A stretch of DNA of 64,000 nt from Streptococcus porcinus (GCF_901542335.1 NZ_LR594036.1:1922001-1986000), one strand, 5' to 3'. Positions 7,514-16,789 are shown, counted from the first letter of the stretch. The notes: generated by a model from the letters alone, not told the origin. Made by a program: numbers and translations.

Positions 7514-9073
7514 CTAATCTAAGACCAGTGGTTTAATCTTTTTAACCACATCAAGTAAAGTACCGTCGCGTGCTTCGACGATTGCAACGACTTCATCTTC
7601 CCATTCCAGATCACTCGGTCGACCAACTAAACTATAGGCTTTTTCTTTTAATGCGTCAATGTCTACATGAGCAACTCCTGCCTCATCAAGCCACTTTTTA
7701 ATATCTTCTCTCAAGGGGTTAACGGCAATACCATAATCTGTCACTAGCACATCAATACAATCACCTGGTGTTGTTACTGTAACAACTTTTTCACAAACTG
7801 TAGCCATTCTCCCCCGCGTTAGCAGGGTAACAATAATACAACACTTACTTCCAGCTGCGGTATCTGGATGCCCTCCAGGAGCTCCTCTTAAAATACCATC
7901 AGAACCTGTAATGACATTAACGTTGAAGTCGGTATCAATTTCTAAAGCCGAAAGAACCACAAAGTCCAACATGTTAACAAACGCTCCCTTATTAAAAGGA
8001 TTTGCATATTGACTAGCACTTATTTCATGGTGTTTTGGATTTTTTTCTATATGTTCCCCAGCTGGCAGATCAAAATTCTGAACATCAAAGATATGTCCAA
8101 CTAAACCTTTATCTTGAAGATCACAGATTGCATTGCTAATTCCACCTACGGCAAAGCCCATCTTAACATTTTTGTGACGCATATGGCTTTCTAAAAAGCG
8201 GTTTACAGCTAATGATGGGCCACCTGCACCAGTCTGGAAAGAGAATCCCTCTTTAAAGTAAGGAGTTGCTGCAATAATATTAGCAACATTTTCTGCCATC
8301 ATCAATTCCCTAGGGTCTTGAGTCATACGCACTTCTTTGGTCGCAATTTTTTTATTATCTCCAATAGCATCAACAAGTACAACATAATCAACATTTATAG
8401 CATTAACTGTACAAGGAACATTGGGATAAGCATTGAGAGTATCTGTTACAATAACAGTATAATCAGCATAACAAGAATCATCAATCGCATACCCCATAGA
8501 ACCAAAATTGTTTTTTCCACCAGTTCCTTTTGCGTTACCTTGTTTATCGCAAGAAGCTGCTGCTATAAAAGCAATATCAATATGGACTTCTCCGGTAGAT
8601 ATAGCACGTGGTCGCCCTCCATGGCTTCGAATAATAGCGGGTGTTTTCAATTTTCCAGCAGAAATTACTTCGCCAATCCGACCACGGATACCAGATGTTT
8701 GAATCCCTGTCACATAGCCTGCTTCAATATAATCGGCAATTAAGTCCTGAGCATCACCGAGTGAGGTTGCAGCAATCGTCAAATCTCTAACGCCAATCTC
8801 CTCAATCAATACCTTAGTTACCATACTCATGACATAATCTCCATTTCGGAGTGCGTGGTGAAAAGAGATTGTCATTCCATCTCGGACACCAATTTTTTGG
8901 CAGACTTCTTTGATTGATCCAACAACCTTACTATCTACGGGTTTAACGAATGGGCAAGAGTGAGGGGCATCTTTTTTATAGATTCTGCCATCCATATAAT
9001 ACTTGCCTTGATAAATATCTTTGTCCTCTCCTAACACTATTTCAGGAATATCCCGATTCACTGCGTTCTTCAT
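7514..9073 (-). CDS. citF: Citrate lyase alpha subunit, second copy
   Basis: Full-length CitF (519 residues) of the second lyase set. Family landmarks are present: ISFHHALRNGDYVM near residue 70, SGIRGRIGEVIS near 127, VGGISNAICDL, and near residue 390 the GSDGILRGAPGGHPDTAAGSK region (GASGGHSDTAAG in usual CitF). It differs from copy one already in the N-terminal segment (KDIPEIVLGEDKDIYQGKYY versus KRDIPQEYADLYGIFEGELA), so it is an old paralogue and not a recent duplication. AAGGGAT precedes the ATG. Confidence 0.93.
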   Translation of the reverse strand: MKNAVNRDIPEIVLGEDKDIYQGKYYMDGRIYKKDAPHSCPFVKPVDSKVVGSIKEVCQKIGVRDGMTISFHHALRNGDYVMSMVTKVLIEEIGVRDLTIAATSLGDAQDLIADYIEAGYVTGIQTSGIRGRIGEVISAGKLKTPAIIRSHGGRPRAISTGEVHIDIAFIAAASCDKQGNAKGTGGKNNFGSMGYAIDDSCYADYTVIVTDTLNAYPNVPCTVNAINVDYVVLVDAIGDNKKIATKEVRMTQDPRELMMAENVANIIAATPYFKEGFSFQTGAGGPSLAVNRFLESHMRHKNVKMGFAVGGISNAICDLQDKGLVGHIFDVQNFDLPAGEHIEKNPKHHEISASQYANPFNKGAFVNMLDFVVLSALEIDTDFNVNVITGSDGILRGAPGGHPDTAAGSKCCIIVTLLTRGRMATVCEKVVTVTTPGDCIDVLVTDYGIAVNPLREDIKKWLDEAGVAHVDIDALKEKAYSLVGRPSDLEWEDEVVAIVEARDGTLLDVVKKIKPLVLD

Positions 9074-9087
9074 AGTTCTATCCCTTC

Positions 9088-10002
9088 TTACATATCACCG
9101 TGGTAAACACCACTCGCTTTGGCCAAATCAATAATTCTTTGAGCCTCTTCAAAGAATGGTTTATCAACCATTTTACCATCAACGGTGTAAACGCCGACTC
9201 CATTTGTAAACTGCTCATTCATGGATCGAAGAAGTTTCTCAGCATACACAATTTCCTCTTTAGTTGGCGCAAATAACTGGTGCACCAAATGGATTTGGCG
9301 AGGATTAATAATAGATTTCCCATCAAATCCCATTTTACGAGCTAATTCAACTTCTTCGCGATAGCCTTCCATATCCTCAATTCTCGGGAAATTGGTATCA
9401 TAGCATTGGATGCCTGCTGCGCGTGCTGCTAATAACATGAGTCCACGAGCTGTATTTATCTCGATACCATCCTTTTCAATTCCGACATGCATTGATTTAC
9501 GGAAATCTCCGCCAGCAATGGCTACTCCAAACATTCTATCCGAAGCCATACAAATTTCGAGGGCATTAAGAATGCCTAATGGACTTTCAAGAGCAGCCAT
9601 TAATAGTGTACGCCCTTCTTCTTTACCAAACTCTCTCTCAGCTGCCAATACAGCAGACTCGACAGTTTTCACATCTTTAGCTGACTCACATTTTGCTATC
9701 CTTATGCCATCAACTCCACCAGCTACAGCTACGCGGACATCTTCGTGCCAGTGCGGTGTATCAAGTCCATTGATCCGAACTAACACTTCTGTATCCCCAT
9801 AATCAATAGTTGTCAGAGCATGATAGAGGGAGAATCGGGCAGCATCTTTTTGATTCTCTGCAACAGCATCTTCTAAATCTAAAATGAGACTATCTGAGCC
9901 AAAAATATAGGCATCTTTCAGAAGTGCAGGATTTTGTGCATTTAAGAACATCATCGTGCGACGTAAGCGATTTTTTAGTGGTTTTGATCTTGTTATTGGC
10001 AT
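9088..10002 (-). CDS. citE: Divergent citrate lyase beta subunit paralogue
   Basis: 304-residue CitE-family protein in the second lyase set. I chose the ATG at 10002 because it overlaps the citD2 stop as TAATG and follows a GGGGGA sequence. The fold and the expected Mg2+ ligands remain (E139 in AALES, D166 in GGDF, R76 in VRING). Three motifs of canonical CitE are changed: FVPG is FLNA (19-22), LPK is IAK (102-104), and GAEDY is AGGDF (163-167). It may act on citryl-ACP with altered CoA/ACP contacts, or on a related 2-hydroxy acid; the sequence does not decide. Confidence 0.87.
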   Translation of the reverse strand: MPITRSKPLKNRLRRTMMFLNAQNPALLKDAYIFGSDSLILDLEDAVAENQKDAARFSLYHALTTIDYGDTEVLVRINGLDTPHWHEDVRVAVAGGVDGIRIAKCESAKDVKTVESAVLAAEREFGKEEGRTLLMAALESPLGILNALEICMASDRMFGVAIAGGDFRKSMHVGIEKDGIEINTARGLMLLAARAAGIQCYDTNFPRIEDMEGYREEVELARKMGFDGKSIINPRQIHLVHQLFAPTKEEIVYAEKLLRSMNEQFTNGVGVYTVDGKMVDKPFFEEAQRIIDLAKASGVYHGDM

Positions 10003-10295
10003 TAGAGTTTCCCCCATGGAATATTACTTTTAGATAAATCGTTGCTTCTATAAACAGCAGTTTGAATGCGAGCTTTGATAGTACAATCTAAAGCACCTTT
10101 GTCAACCATTATTAGCTTACCAGAAGTGACACCTAAACGTTCAAGCACTTCATAAACTGTTTTTTGAATGGCTAAACCATATTGATTCATGACGCTACTC
10201 TCGATGCTGACCTGCAAAGTATCGTGTGGCTCCACAATAACCTGAACATCCGAGGATTCTAATGTTCCAGCAATAGCTACTTTCTTGATTTCCAT
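10002..10295 (-). CDS. citD: Citrate lyase acyl carrier protein, second copy
   Basis: 97-residue carrier with the prosthetic-group Ser14 in AGTLESSD and the DKGALDCTI motif. The start at 10295 is chosen over an in-frame upstream ATG because AAGGAG lies seven bases before it and homology begins at MEIKK. It heads the second lyase operon and is coupled to citE2. Both carriers retain Ser14, so both should be modified by the same CitG/CitX/CitC maturation system. Confidence 0.92.
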   Translation of the reverse strand: MEIKKVAIAGTLESSDVQVIVEPHDTLQVSIESSVMNQYGLAIQKTVYEVLERLGVTSGKLIMVDKGALDCTIKARIQTAVYRSNDLSKSNIPWGKL

Positions 10296-10323
10296 ATCAT
10301 ACTCCTTGAACTTGGTTACTTCC

Positions 10324-10352
10324 ATTATAACTAGCCATAATAAGAAGTAAAA
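10324..10352 (-). promoter_or_regulatory. Candidate promoter of citD2-citE2-citF2
   Basis: TTTTAC and TATAAT are spaced by 17 bases reading leftward, about 28 bases upstream of the citD2 start. The -35 box is weak, which suits activation by the divergently encoded LysR protein. The remaining bases to the LysR gene are AT-rich with no gene. Confidence 0.45.
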
Positions 10353-10537
10353 GGTCAACTTGTCATCATCTTCCATGCCAATTAGGAATAGTTTCTATTT
10401 TCCAGGGAGTTAACAAAGTCATAATAATTAGGCTTTCATGCTTCTTTTATTCTTTCTATGGTCTACGATCATGCTGAAAGCAACTGTTTTTTCATTGTTT
10501 TTCCCCTTTTTAGATGTTTAAAAAAAGCTGACGCGTG

Positions 10538-10543
10538 TATAAT
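10538..10543 (+). promoter_or_regulatory. -10 element of the LysR-type regulator gene
   Basis: TATAAT 24 bases upstream of the start at 10567, with only a weak -35 (TGTTTA, 17 bases further up). Transcription would start just before the ribosome-binding site, giving a very short leader. Confidence 0.5.
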
Positions 10544-10566
10544 AGACAATGAAAAGAGGAGTTAAA

Positions 10567-11427
10567 ATGGACGAAAGAGACTTAGAGTTATTAGTAACTC
10601 TCGATGAGACCCACAACATTACCCATGCTGCCGATCGCCTATATATCACACAGTCTGCTCTATCAAAACGGATCAATGCCATTGAACGCGAATTAAACAC
10701 ACAAATCATGGTTCGCTCTCGTCAGGGAATTCGCTTCACAGCACAAGGTGAGACAGTTTTAAAACATGCTTATGAGATAATCACAAACTTACAAAAAATG
10801 CGTGAGGAGATTCAACTACAAAAAAATCATATCTCTGGAACTTTACGTGCTGGCGTCTCCATTAACTATGCACAATATGCCTTTCCTGAAATATTAGCCC
10901 ACTATCGGCAACAATTTCCACATGTCAACATTCAAATTAAAACCAATTATAGTCGCAAAGTCTATCAAGATTTAGTCTTAGGTAAGATTGATGTCGCTAT
11001 TGTCCGCGGTGAATTTCAATGGAAAGAAGATAAAATTCTTCTTAAACGTGAACGCGTCAACTTAATTAGAAGTTCAAATAATCAAGGCATTAACCTAGAA
11101 CAGCTCCCCTACATCGGACGACATTCTGATGTCACTTTTGAACGGGAAGTATCACAATGGATGCAGGAAAATCAATTGCAACCTAGCAAACATGACGGTA
11201 TCATCGTTGACAATGTCAATACTTGCGTTGAAATGGTATCCCGTGGCTTAGGTTGGGCAATCGTGCCAGATATTGGTTTACACCACTTTAAGGGAGACAT
11301 TCACAAGCTATCCTTCAAAAACGGAGAGCCTTTCATGCGTTCTACCTATCTACTGTTTAACAAAGATGCCTATCAGCTCCCTCAAATCAAGGCTTTTATC
11401 AAAACAGCCCAAGTTATCGCAAACTAG
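10567..11427 (+). CDS. LysR-type transcriptional regulator next to the second citrate lyase set
   Basis: 286-residue LysR protein: an N-terminal winged helix (residues 1-60; HNITHAADRLYITQSALSKRI recognition region) and a type-2 periplasmic-binding-like effector domain from about 90. I start it at the ATG at 10567, which follows AGAGGAG, rather than at the in-frame ATG at 10549 lying inside that site. Its divergence from citD2 and its spacing of 11 bases to citC suggest it controls this second citrate locus. The effector is unknown, probably citrate or a related acid. Confidence 0.87.
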   Translation: MDERDLELLVTLDETHNITHAADRLYITQSALSKRINAIERELNTQIMVRSRQGIRFTAQGETVLKHAYEIITNLQKMREEIQLQKNHISGTLRAGVSINYAQYAFPEILAHYRQQFPHVNIQIKTNYSRKVYQDLVLGKIDVAIVRGEFQWKEDKILLKRERVNLIRSSNNQGINLEQLPYIGRHSDVTFEREVSQWMQENQLQPSKHDGIIVDNVNTCVEMVSRGLGWAIVPDIGLHHFKGDIHKLSFKNGEPFMRSTYLLFNKDAYQLPQIKAFIKTAQVIAN

Positions 11428-11438
11428 AAAGGATATCT

Positions 11439-12485
11439 ATGTCGGTCTTTACAGTTTCAAAAATATTCCCCTCAGACAAGCTTAATCAAAATAAAGTTAC
11501 TCAATTGCTAGAAGACGCTGGCATTAAACGAGACCAAAATTTAGACTATACCTGTGGTATCTTCGAAGAAGATGGCACATTGATTGCTACTGGAAGCCTC
11601 TTTGCTAATAGTCTTCGCTGCTTTGCCATCTGTAAACGTTATAGTGGCTCTGCCTTACTTAATACTCTAGTCACCCACTTAATTAATATTCAATTTGAAC
11701 GAGGTAATACGCATCTCTTTGTCTACACCAAACCAGATACTAGTAAATTCTTCAAAGACTTAGGATTTTATACGATTACCGAGATTCCTAATATGGTAAC
11801 TTTTATGGAAAATCGCAAATCTGGCTTCGCCGATTACCTCAAAAAACTAAAAAAAGAGAGTGGCCATAATAAAGAAAGTGCAGCCATTGTCATGAATGCT
11901 AACCCTTTTACTTTAGGTCATCTGTACTTGGTGGAAAAAGCTTGCGCAGAGAATAAGCACGTCCATCTGTTCATGGTCAGCGAGGATAGTAGCCTCATCC
12001 CATTTGCCGTTCGCAAAGAATTAATTATGGCTGGAACCGCACATTTAGATAATCTTTCCTATCATGAAACTGGGCCTTACATCATCAGTCAGGCCACTTT
12101 CCCAAGTTATTTTCAAAAAGATCAAGAAAAAGTCATTATCAGTCAGGCAAAACTGGATATAAATATTTTTGTAGCAATTGCTCAAGAATTGGGTATCACA
12201 AGACGGTATGTTGGTGAAGAACCAACCAGTTTTGTTACCAACCTTTACAATGAAACCATGCAAAAACAGCTGCCAAAAAACGATATAACTTATATTATGG
12301 CTCCTCGCAAGGAAATAAATGGCCAGCCTATTAGTGCCTCAACTGTTCGTCAACTTATCAAGAATGGTCACATAGAGTTCATTAGAGATTTTGTTCCTAA
12401 AACCACATTTGACTACCTGATTAGCCCTAAAGCCAAGGATATTATTGACAATATCCAGAAAGAAAATAATGTTATTCACTACTAA
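11439..12485 (+). CDS. citC: [Citrate (pro-3S)-lyase] ligase
   Basis: Acetylates the CitD prosthetic-group thiol with ATP and acetate, switching citrate lyase on. The 348 residues comprise an N-terminal GNAT-like domain (about 1-140) and a nucleotidyltransferase domain starting at NANPFTLGHLYL (about 151-162), the nucleotide-binding motif of the family. GAAAGGAT precedes the ATG. It is the only CitC in the window and presumably serves both lyase sets unless another copy lies outside. Confidence 0.93.
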   Translation: MSVFTVSKIFPSDKLNQNKVTQLLEDAGIKRDQNLDYTCGIFEEDGTLIATGSLFANSLRCFAICKRYSGSALLNTLVTHLINIQFERGNTHLFVYTKPDTSKFFKDLGFYTITEIPNMVTFMENRKSGFADYLKKLKKESGHNKESAAIVMNANPFTLGHLYLVEKACAENKHVHLFMVSEDSSLIPFAVRKELIMAGTAHLDNLSYHETGPYIISQATFPSYFQKDQEKVIISQAKLDINIFVAIAQELGITRRYVGEEPTSFVTNLYNETMQKQLPKNDITYIMAPRKEINGQPISASTVRQLIKNGHIEFIRDFVPKTTFDYLISPKAKDIIDNIQKENNVIHY

Positions 12486-12812
12486 AACACTTATAATTGG
12501 TGGTTATTTCTCATATTTAACAAAAGATATTCCATTTTACCTTTAGCTTTTTAAAGGAATGCATTTCCCATATCTGTCTCATGATAGCTGATTGCTATTT
12601 GATACCAAGTTAGTCGTAATATTCTTAGTTATTAAGGGTAGAGTTGCCCATAAAAGTTAATAAAAGTTAATAAAACTACTAATATATATATTATTGAAAC
12701 ACTTTAAAGAGAATAATTATAGAGGAAATGATTCTAGCCTTATCTTGCCGTTTTAATAAAAAACAGTTATAATAAACAACGTAGAATGATACGAAAGGAA
12801 TTCTGAAAAATT
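12486..12812. other. Intergenic region upstream of ebfC
   Basis: 327 bases without a recognisable gene. It is AT-rich and contains a short tandem repeat (AAAAGTTAAT twice near 12654-12672) and, at its right end, the ebfC promoter. No clear terminator for citC was seen. Confidence 0.6.
12745..12773 (+). promoter_or_regulatory. Promoter of ebfC
   Basis: TTGCCG and TATAAT are separated by exactly 17 bases, about 40 bases upstream of the start codon: a good vegetative promoter. Confidence 0.75.
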
Positions 12813-13112
12813 ATGATGAACATGCAAAACATGATGAAGCAAGCACAAAAGCTTCAGAAGCAAATGGAACAAAAGCAGGCTGACTTGGCAGCTATGGAAT
12901 TTGTTGGAAAGTCTGTTCAGGAGCTTGTAACAGCTACTTTTACAGGTGATAAGAAGCTAGTTTCGATTGATTTTAAGGAAGCAGTTGTCGATCCTGAGGA
13001 TCTTGAAACTTTATCAGATATGACCACTCAAGCTATTAATGATGCTTTAGCACAAATTGATGCAGCGACTAAGAAATCACTTGGTGCTTTTGCTGGCAAA
13101 ATGCCTTTCTAA
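12813..13112 (+). CDS. ebfC: YbaB/EbfC-family nucleoid-associated protein
   Basis: 99-residue DNA-binding protein of the YbaB/EbfC family, which forms tweezer-shaped dimers. The Met/Gln-rich N-terminal helix ([19 protein letters not shown]), the [16 protein letters not shown] strand region and length are typical. AAGGAA is 12 bases from the first ATG, so the second in-frame ATG three bases on is also possible. Monocistronic, ended by a strong terminator. Confidence 0.92.
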   Translation: MMNMQNMMKQAQKLQKQMEQKQADLAAMEFVGKSVQELVTATFTGDKKLVSIDFKEAVVDPEDLETLSDMTTQAINDALAQIDAATKKSLGAFAGKMPF

Positions 13113-13122
13113 TAAGCTATAC

Positions 13123-13153
13123 AAAAAGCAATCGAGATTTCGATTGCTTTTTT
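13123..13153. terminator. Bidirectional terminator between ebfC and the MerR gene
   Basis: AAAAAGCAATCGA pairs with TCGATTGCTTTTT over a four-base loop. A- and T-runs on both sides allow it to serve both convergent genes. Confidence 0.9.
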
Positions 13154-13873
13154 CTAATTTTTAAGAATTTCTAGACAGTGTGAAGTTTTATGGCAATAGG
13201 GACATTTGACTTTCCGAGTACGTGGACTCTGTTTAGCTAGTTGAAAATCTTTAAAACTAGGATCAAAAGTCTTTTGACAGTGAATGCATAAGTAACTAAC
13301 CTTCTTTTTATAATAGAAAACTAAACCACTTACAGATCCTAAAAAGAGTGTCATTCCCGCCCAAAGTAGCCATTTCAAGTTGTAATGAACTGCCAAATAG
13401 AGCATTAGACCATACGTCAAACAAAAAGATAGAAGAAAGCCCGTCATCCCCTGCTGCATTTGCTTCCATTTCTCTTGGTTTCTCATAACTCGTGATATGC
13501 CTAAGAGATAATCAACTGACTCTTTCTGATCACTTTGGATATTTTTTAATAAGTTGACACAACTGTCAAGCGTTGTTTGTTTTTTGGCAATATCATTTTT
13601 CAACGACACAATATGTTCTCTAATCAGCACATCCAGTAGTTCTTGATTCGTTTCTTCAGTAAGAATGGATTTAATACTATTGATTGAAAAATCAAGCTCT
13701 CTCAGATAACAAACTAAAGATAACATATCAATATCGGCCTGATTATATAGCCTTCTACCCGCTTCTGTGATTTCAGATGGTTTTAGAAGGTCCCGCTTAT
13801 CATAATATTGTATTGTTCTGACAGAAACCCCTAAGTGTTTTGCAACTTGGCCAGTTGAAAAAGTCTCTAACAT
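13154..13873 (-). CDS. Membrane-anchored MerR-family regulator with a C-terminal zinc ribbon
   Basis: 239 residues. The N-terminus is a MerR winged helix (FSTGQVAKHLGVSVRTIQYYDKR, residues about 5-27) followed by the usual dimer helix (about 85-120). Two hydrophobic segments (about 143-160 and 169-187) place the middle in the membrane, and the C-terminus has CIHC (about 195-198) and CPYC (about 224-227), a likely zinc ribbon. The signal is unknown; membrane location and Cys pairs suggest envelope or metal sensing, which is inference. AAGGAGGAG gives a strong start. Confidence 0.85.
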   Translation of the reverse strand: MLETFSTGQVAKHLGVSVRTIQYYDKRDLLKPSEITEAGRRLYNQADIDMLSLVCYLRELDFSINSIKSILTEETNQELLDVLIREHIVSLKNDIAKKQTTLDSCVNLLKNIQSDQKESVDYLLGISRVMRNQEKWKQMQQGMTGFLLSFCLTYGLMLYLAVHYNLKWLLWAGMTLFLGSVSGLVFYYKKKVSYLCIHCQKTFDPSFKDFQLAKQSPRTRKVKCPYCHKTSHCLEILKN

Positions 13874-13899
13874 ATTCTTCTCCTCCTTTAATGATAGGT

Positions 13900-13965
13900 G
13901 TTAAAGAAATACTGTTTATTTCTTTAACAATTCTACCTTATCACATGACCTAAGGTCATATGCAA
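13900..13965 (-). promoter_or_regulatory. MerR-type promoter with 19-bp spacer, operator dyad and leader hairpin
   Basis: Reading leftward, TTGCAT (13960-13965) and TAAGGT (13935-13940) are separated by 19 bases (13941-13959). That spacer contains the perfect dyad ATGACCTAAGGTCAT (13945-13959). Over-long spacers with a central dyad are the hallmark of MerR-activated promoters, so the gene is probably autoregulated. Downstream, GTTAAAGAAA (13900-13909) and TTTCTTTAAC (13919-13928) form a perfect 10-bp inverted repeat in the leader. Confidence 0.7.
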
Positions 13966-13982
13966 GAGGGTGACCTAGTTTT

Positions 13983-14573
13983 TTAATCAAACAAGGCACT
14001 GAGTCCTGCAAAAGGATTGTTGCTAATTACCTCTTCTTGTTGATTCAGATAATTTTTGTTGTCATCCAATTCTAAGAAAGCTTCGTAAACACGCGCTGTC
14101 ATACGTGCATCTTCCAAGCTATTATGACCTTTACCTTTGATGCCTAAAAAGCTGGCAACTGTGGTCAACTTGAGGTTAGTAATCCCATTTAAATCGCTAC
14201 TACGGCGCTCAAAAGCTTCATCGTAGAGGTCAACTTTGTAATGCCCAGATAGATCCAATCCGTTATCAGCTAAAATTGGCAAATCAGATTTTTGGGAATT
14301 GTACCCAATTAAGGCACAATCTCCAACAAAAACTTGGAACTCTTCTAACACCTGGTTTATCTTGGGAGCCTTAGCAATTTTATCGGCAGTGATCCCCGTT
14401 AAACCATTAATAAAACTTTGTAAAGGAACATCAGTGTAAACAAAACTGTCAAAGCTGTCAATTTCTTCATGGTTTGCCATTTTAACGGCCGACAATTGAA
14501 TTAAATGACTGACATCTTTGACGGTATTAAATTCTAAATCAAAAGCAATGTAATGTGTTAATTTTTCCATCAT
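13983..14573 (-). CDS. DnaQ-like DEDDh 3'-5' exonuclease
   Basis: 196-residue exonuclease-superfamily protein. The acidic residues are visible: FDLEFNT (Asp/Glu, residues about 11-17), the Asp in YNSQKSDLPIL, and the DEDDh His/Asp in GHNSLEDA. It is shorter than PolC or full epsilon subunits and lacks a BRCT or helicase domain, so it is a stand-alone proofreading- or repair-type nuclease. A second in-frame ATG follows the first directly. Confidence 0.85.
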   Translation of the reverse strand: MMEKLTHYIAFDLEFNTVKDVSHLIQLSAVKMANHEEIDSFDSFVYTDVPLQSFINGLTGITADKIAKAPKINQVLEEFQVFVGDCALIGYNSQKSDLPILADNGLDLSGHYKVDLYDEAFERRSSDLNGITNLKLTTVASFLGIKGKGHNSLEDARMTARVYEAFLELDDNKNYLNQQEEVISNNPFAGLSALFD

Positions 14574-14584
14574 TCTCCTAGTGA

Positions 14585-14606
14585 AAAAGGCCCTTGAGGG
14601 CCTTTT
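14585..14606. terminator. Terminator of rocS
   Basis: AAAAGGCCC and GGGCCTTTT form a nine-pair stem with a TTGA loop between rocS and the exonuclease gene; the leftward side ends in five T. Confidence 0.8.
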
Positions 14607-14614
14607 AATTTTAC

Positions 14615-15142
14615 TTATTTCCCAAATAACCGACCTAGAAAACCTTTTTTAGCAGGTGTTCCTTTAACTTCTTCAACTTGACTTTTGGCTTCATCCATTT
14701 GAGCCTTAGCTTCTTCTAGCTCTAATTTCAAGTTTTCTTTATCAGCCATAGCTTTCGCTGTCAATTGCTGTTGTTGATCTAATTGTTTATCTTTTTCAGC
14801 AATCTGCACATCTTTGACCCGCATCTGCTCATCTTTAGCAGCTAATTGCTCATCTTTTGCTTTTAACTGGTTATAAAGACGTGTAATCTCAGTATTTTTT
14901 TCGTCAACTAAGATTTCTAAGAGTTCACGTTGTTTGGTTTCCTCACTAATTGGTTCATCATCAAAAATCGTTTTTTTATAGATTTCTTCCAACTTAATAA
15001 GGCCACTACGTTTAACCACAGTGACACCTTTGTCATTTTTATCAAGATCTTCTTCGGGAAGTGCTTTAACGCGATTATTTACGGCCTGACGACTGACTCC
15101 CAAAATTTCAGCTAGTTCACTAACTGTCTTTTCTATTGCCAT
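14615..15142 (-). CDS. rocS: RocS-like chromosome-segregation regulator (DUF536 protein)
   Basis: 175 residues in three parts: an N-terminal helix-turn-helix (VSELAEILGVSRQAVNNRVKAL, about 8-29), a long coiled coil (about 85-160) with KDEQLAAKDEQMRVKD-type heptads, and a short C-terminal amphipathic helix (KKGFLGRLFGK). This is the architecture described for pneumococcal RocS, which binds DNA and the membrane and helps segregate the chromosome. It could also be called a KfrA/DUF536-type protein; the functional name is transferred from pneumococcus. Confidence 0.75.
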   Translation of the reverse strand: MAIEKTVSELAEILGVSRQAVNNRVKALPEEDLDKNDKGVTVVKRSGLIKLEEIYKKTIFDDEPISEETKQRELLEILVDEKNTEITRLYNQLKAKDEQLAAKDEQMRVKDVQIAEKDKQLDQQQQLTAKAMADKENLKLELEEAKAQMDEAKSQVEEVKGTPAKKGFLGRLFGK

Positions 15143-15182
15143 ATTTTCCTCTTTTAACGGTTACTGAGTATTCTTAATAAGA

Positions 15183-15211
15183 ATAGTAACATAATACTAG
15201 AATTCTGTCAA
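15183..15211 (-). promoter_or_regulatory. Promoter of rocS
   Basis: TTGACA (15206-15211) and TACTAT (15183-15188), read leftward, are spaced by 17 bases, 41 bases upstream of the rocS start. Confidence 0.65.
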
Positions 15212-15249
15212 TTTCAGTAAAGTTAAGAAGCTAGGATAATCCTTTGACA

Positions 15250-15388
15250 GCAAAATAAGCCGTTCTAATGTACGGCTCAAGACATAGATACTGGATCACC
15301 TTCCTCTCAGTTTTCAGACGGTTTCAAGGAAAAAGCCTCCATTTCTATTAATTGGTAAATTATAGAAAGCAATCTGCCTTCCTTACCA
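15250..15388 (-). ncRNA. Candidate small RNA between rocS and the flavoprotein gene
   Basis: The 355-base gap 15143-15497 has no convincing ORF but contains a good leftward promoter (15394-15422) and, about 130 bases downstream, a hairpin AGCCGT/ACGGCT (15258-15277) followed by TTATTTTG. Together they delimit a transcript of about 135-140 bases. Only tiny ORFs (up to 11 codons) lie inside. It could instead be a long-leader second promoter for rocS if the hairpin does not terminate. Confidence 0.35.
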
Positions 15389-15393
15389 CTTCT

Positions 15394-15422
15394 ATTATAT
15401 CTCGATAACAATAACTTGTCCA
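15394..15422 (-). promoter_or_regulatory. Leftward promoter of the candidate small RNA
   Basis: TGGACA (15417-15422) and TATAAT (15394-15399), read leftward, with a 17-base spacer: one mismatch in the -35 and a perfect -10. No ORF starts within 100 bases downstream, which is why a non-coding product is proposed. Confidence 0.6.
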
Positions 15423-15488
15423 TTGCATACCGCTCTCCTGCAAACGGACTTGGTTCATCTGCTATAAAAAGAGCAAGTAATATGGTAA

Positions 15489-16670
<1,182 letters not shown>

Positions 16671-16676
16671 ACAGTC

Positions 16677-16706
16677 AAGAGCCAATTTATTTGGCTCTTT
16701 TTTATT
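16677..16706 (+). terminator. Terminator of the flavoprotein gene
   Basis: AAGAGCCAA pairs with TTGGCTCTT around TTTAT and is followed by a run of T. Confidence 0.9.
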
Positions 16707-16714
16707 TTATTTAC

Positions 16715-16789
16715 TTAACTAGTTGCCTATATTATGATAATGGTGTATAATAACTTTATATTTTGTTAATTGGTTTATTACCAGTTAAC
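16715..16789 (+). promoter_or_regulatory. rpsN promoter with three AdcR-like zinc boxes
   Basis: TTGCCT (16723-16728) and TATAAT (16746-16751) are 17 bases apart. The -35 is overlapped by TTAACTAGTTGC (16715-16726), a 10/12 match to the AdcR operator TTAACYRGTTAA. Two further 10/12 matches abut at 16766-16777 and 16777-16788, and together they form an inverted repeat GTTAATTGGT/ACCAGTTAAC (16765-16789). Zinc-dependent repression by AdcR is established for this gene type in streptococci; binding here is inferred from the boxes. Confidence 0.75.

Noticed and set aside
8318..8743. Plus-strand ORF of 141 codons
   Set aside because: Antisense to citF2, composition Asn/Ser/Ile-rich as expected from a reverse reading; no start signal.
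12654..12672. Short tandem repeat AAAAGTTAAT, considered as an iteron or CRISPR-like array
   Set aside because: Only two units, no spacers and no associated genes.
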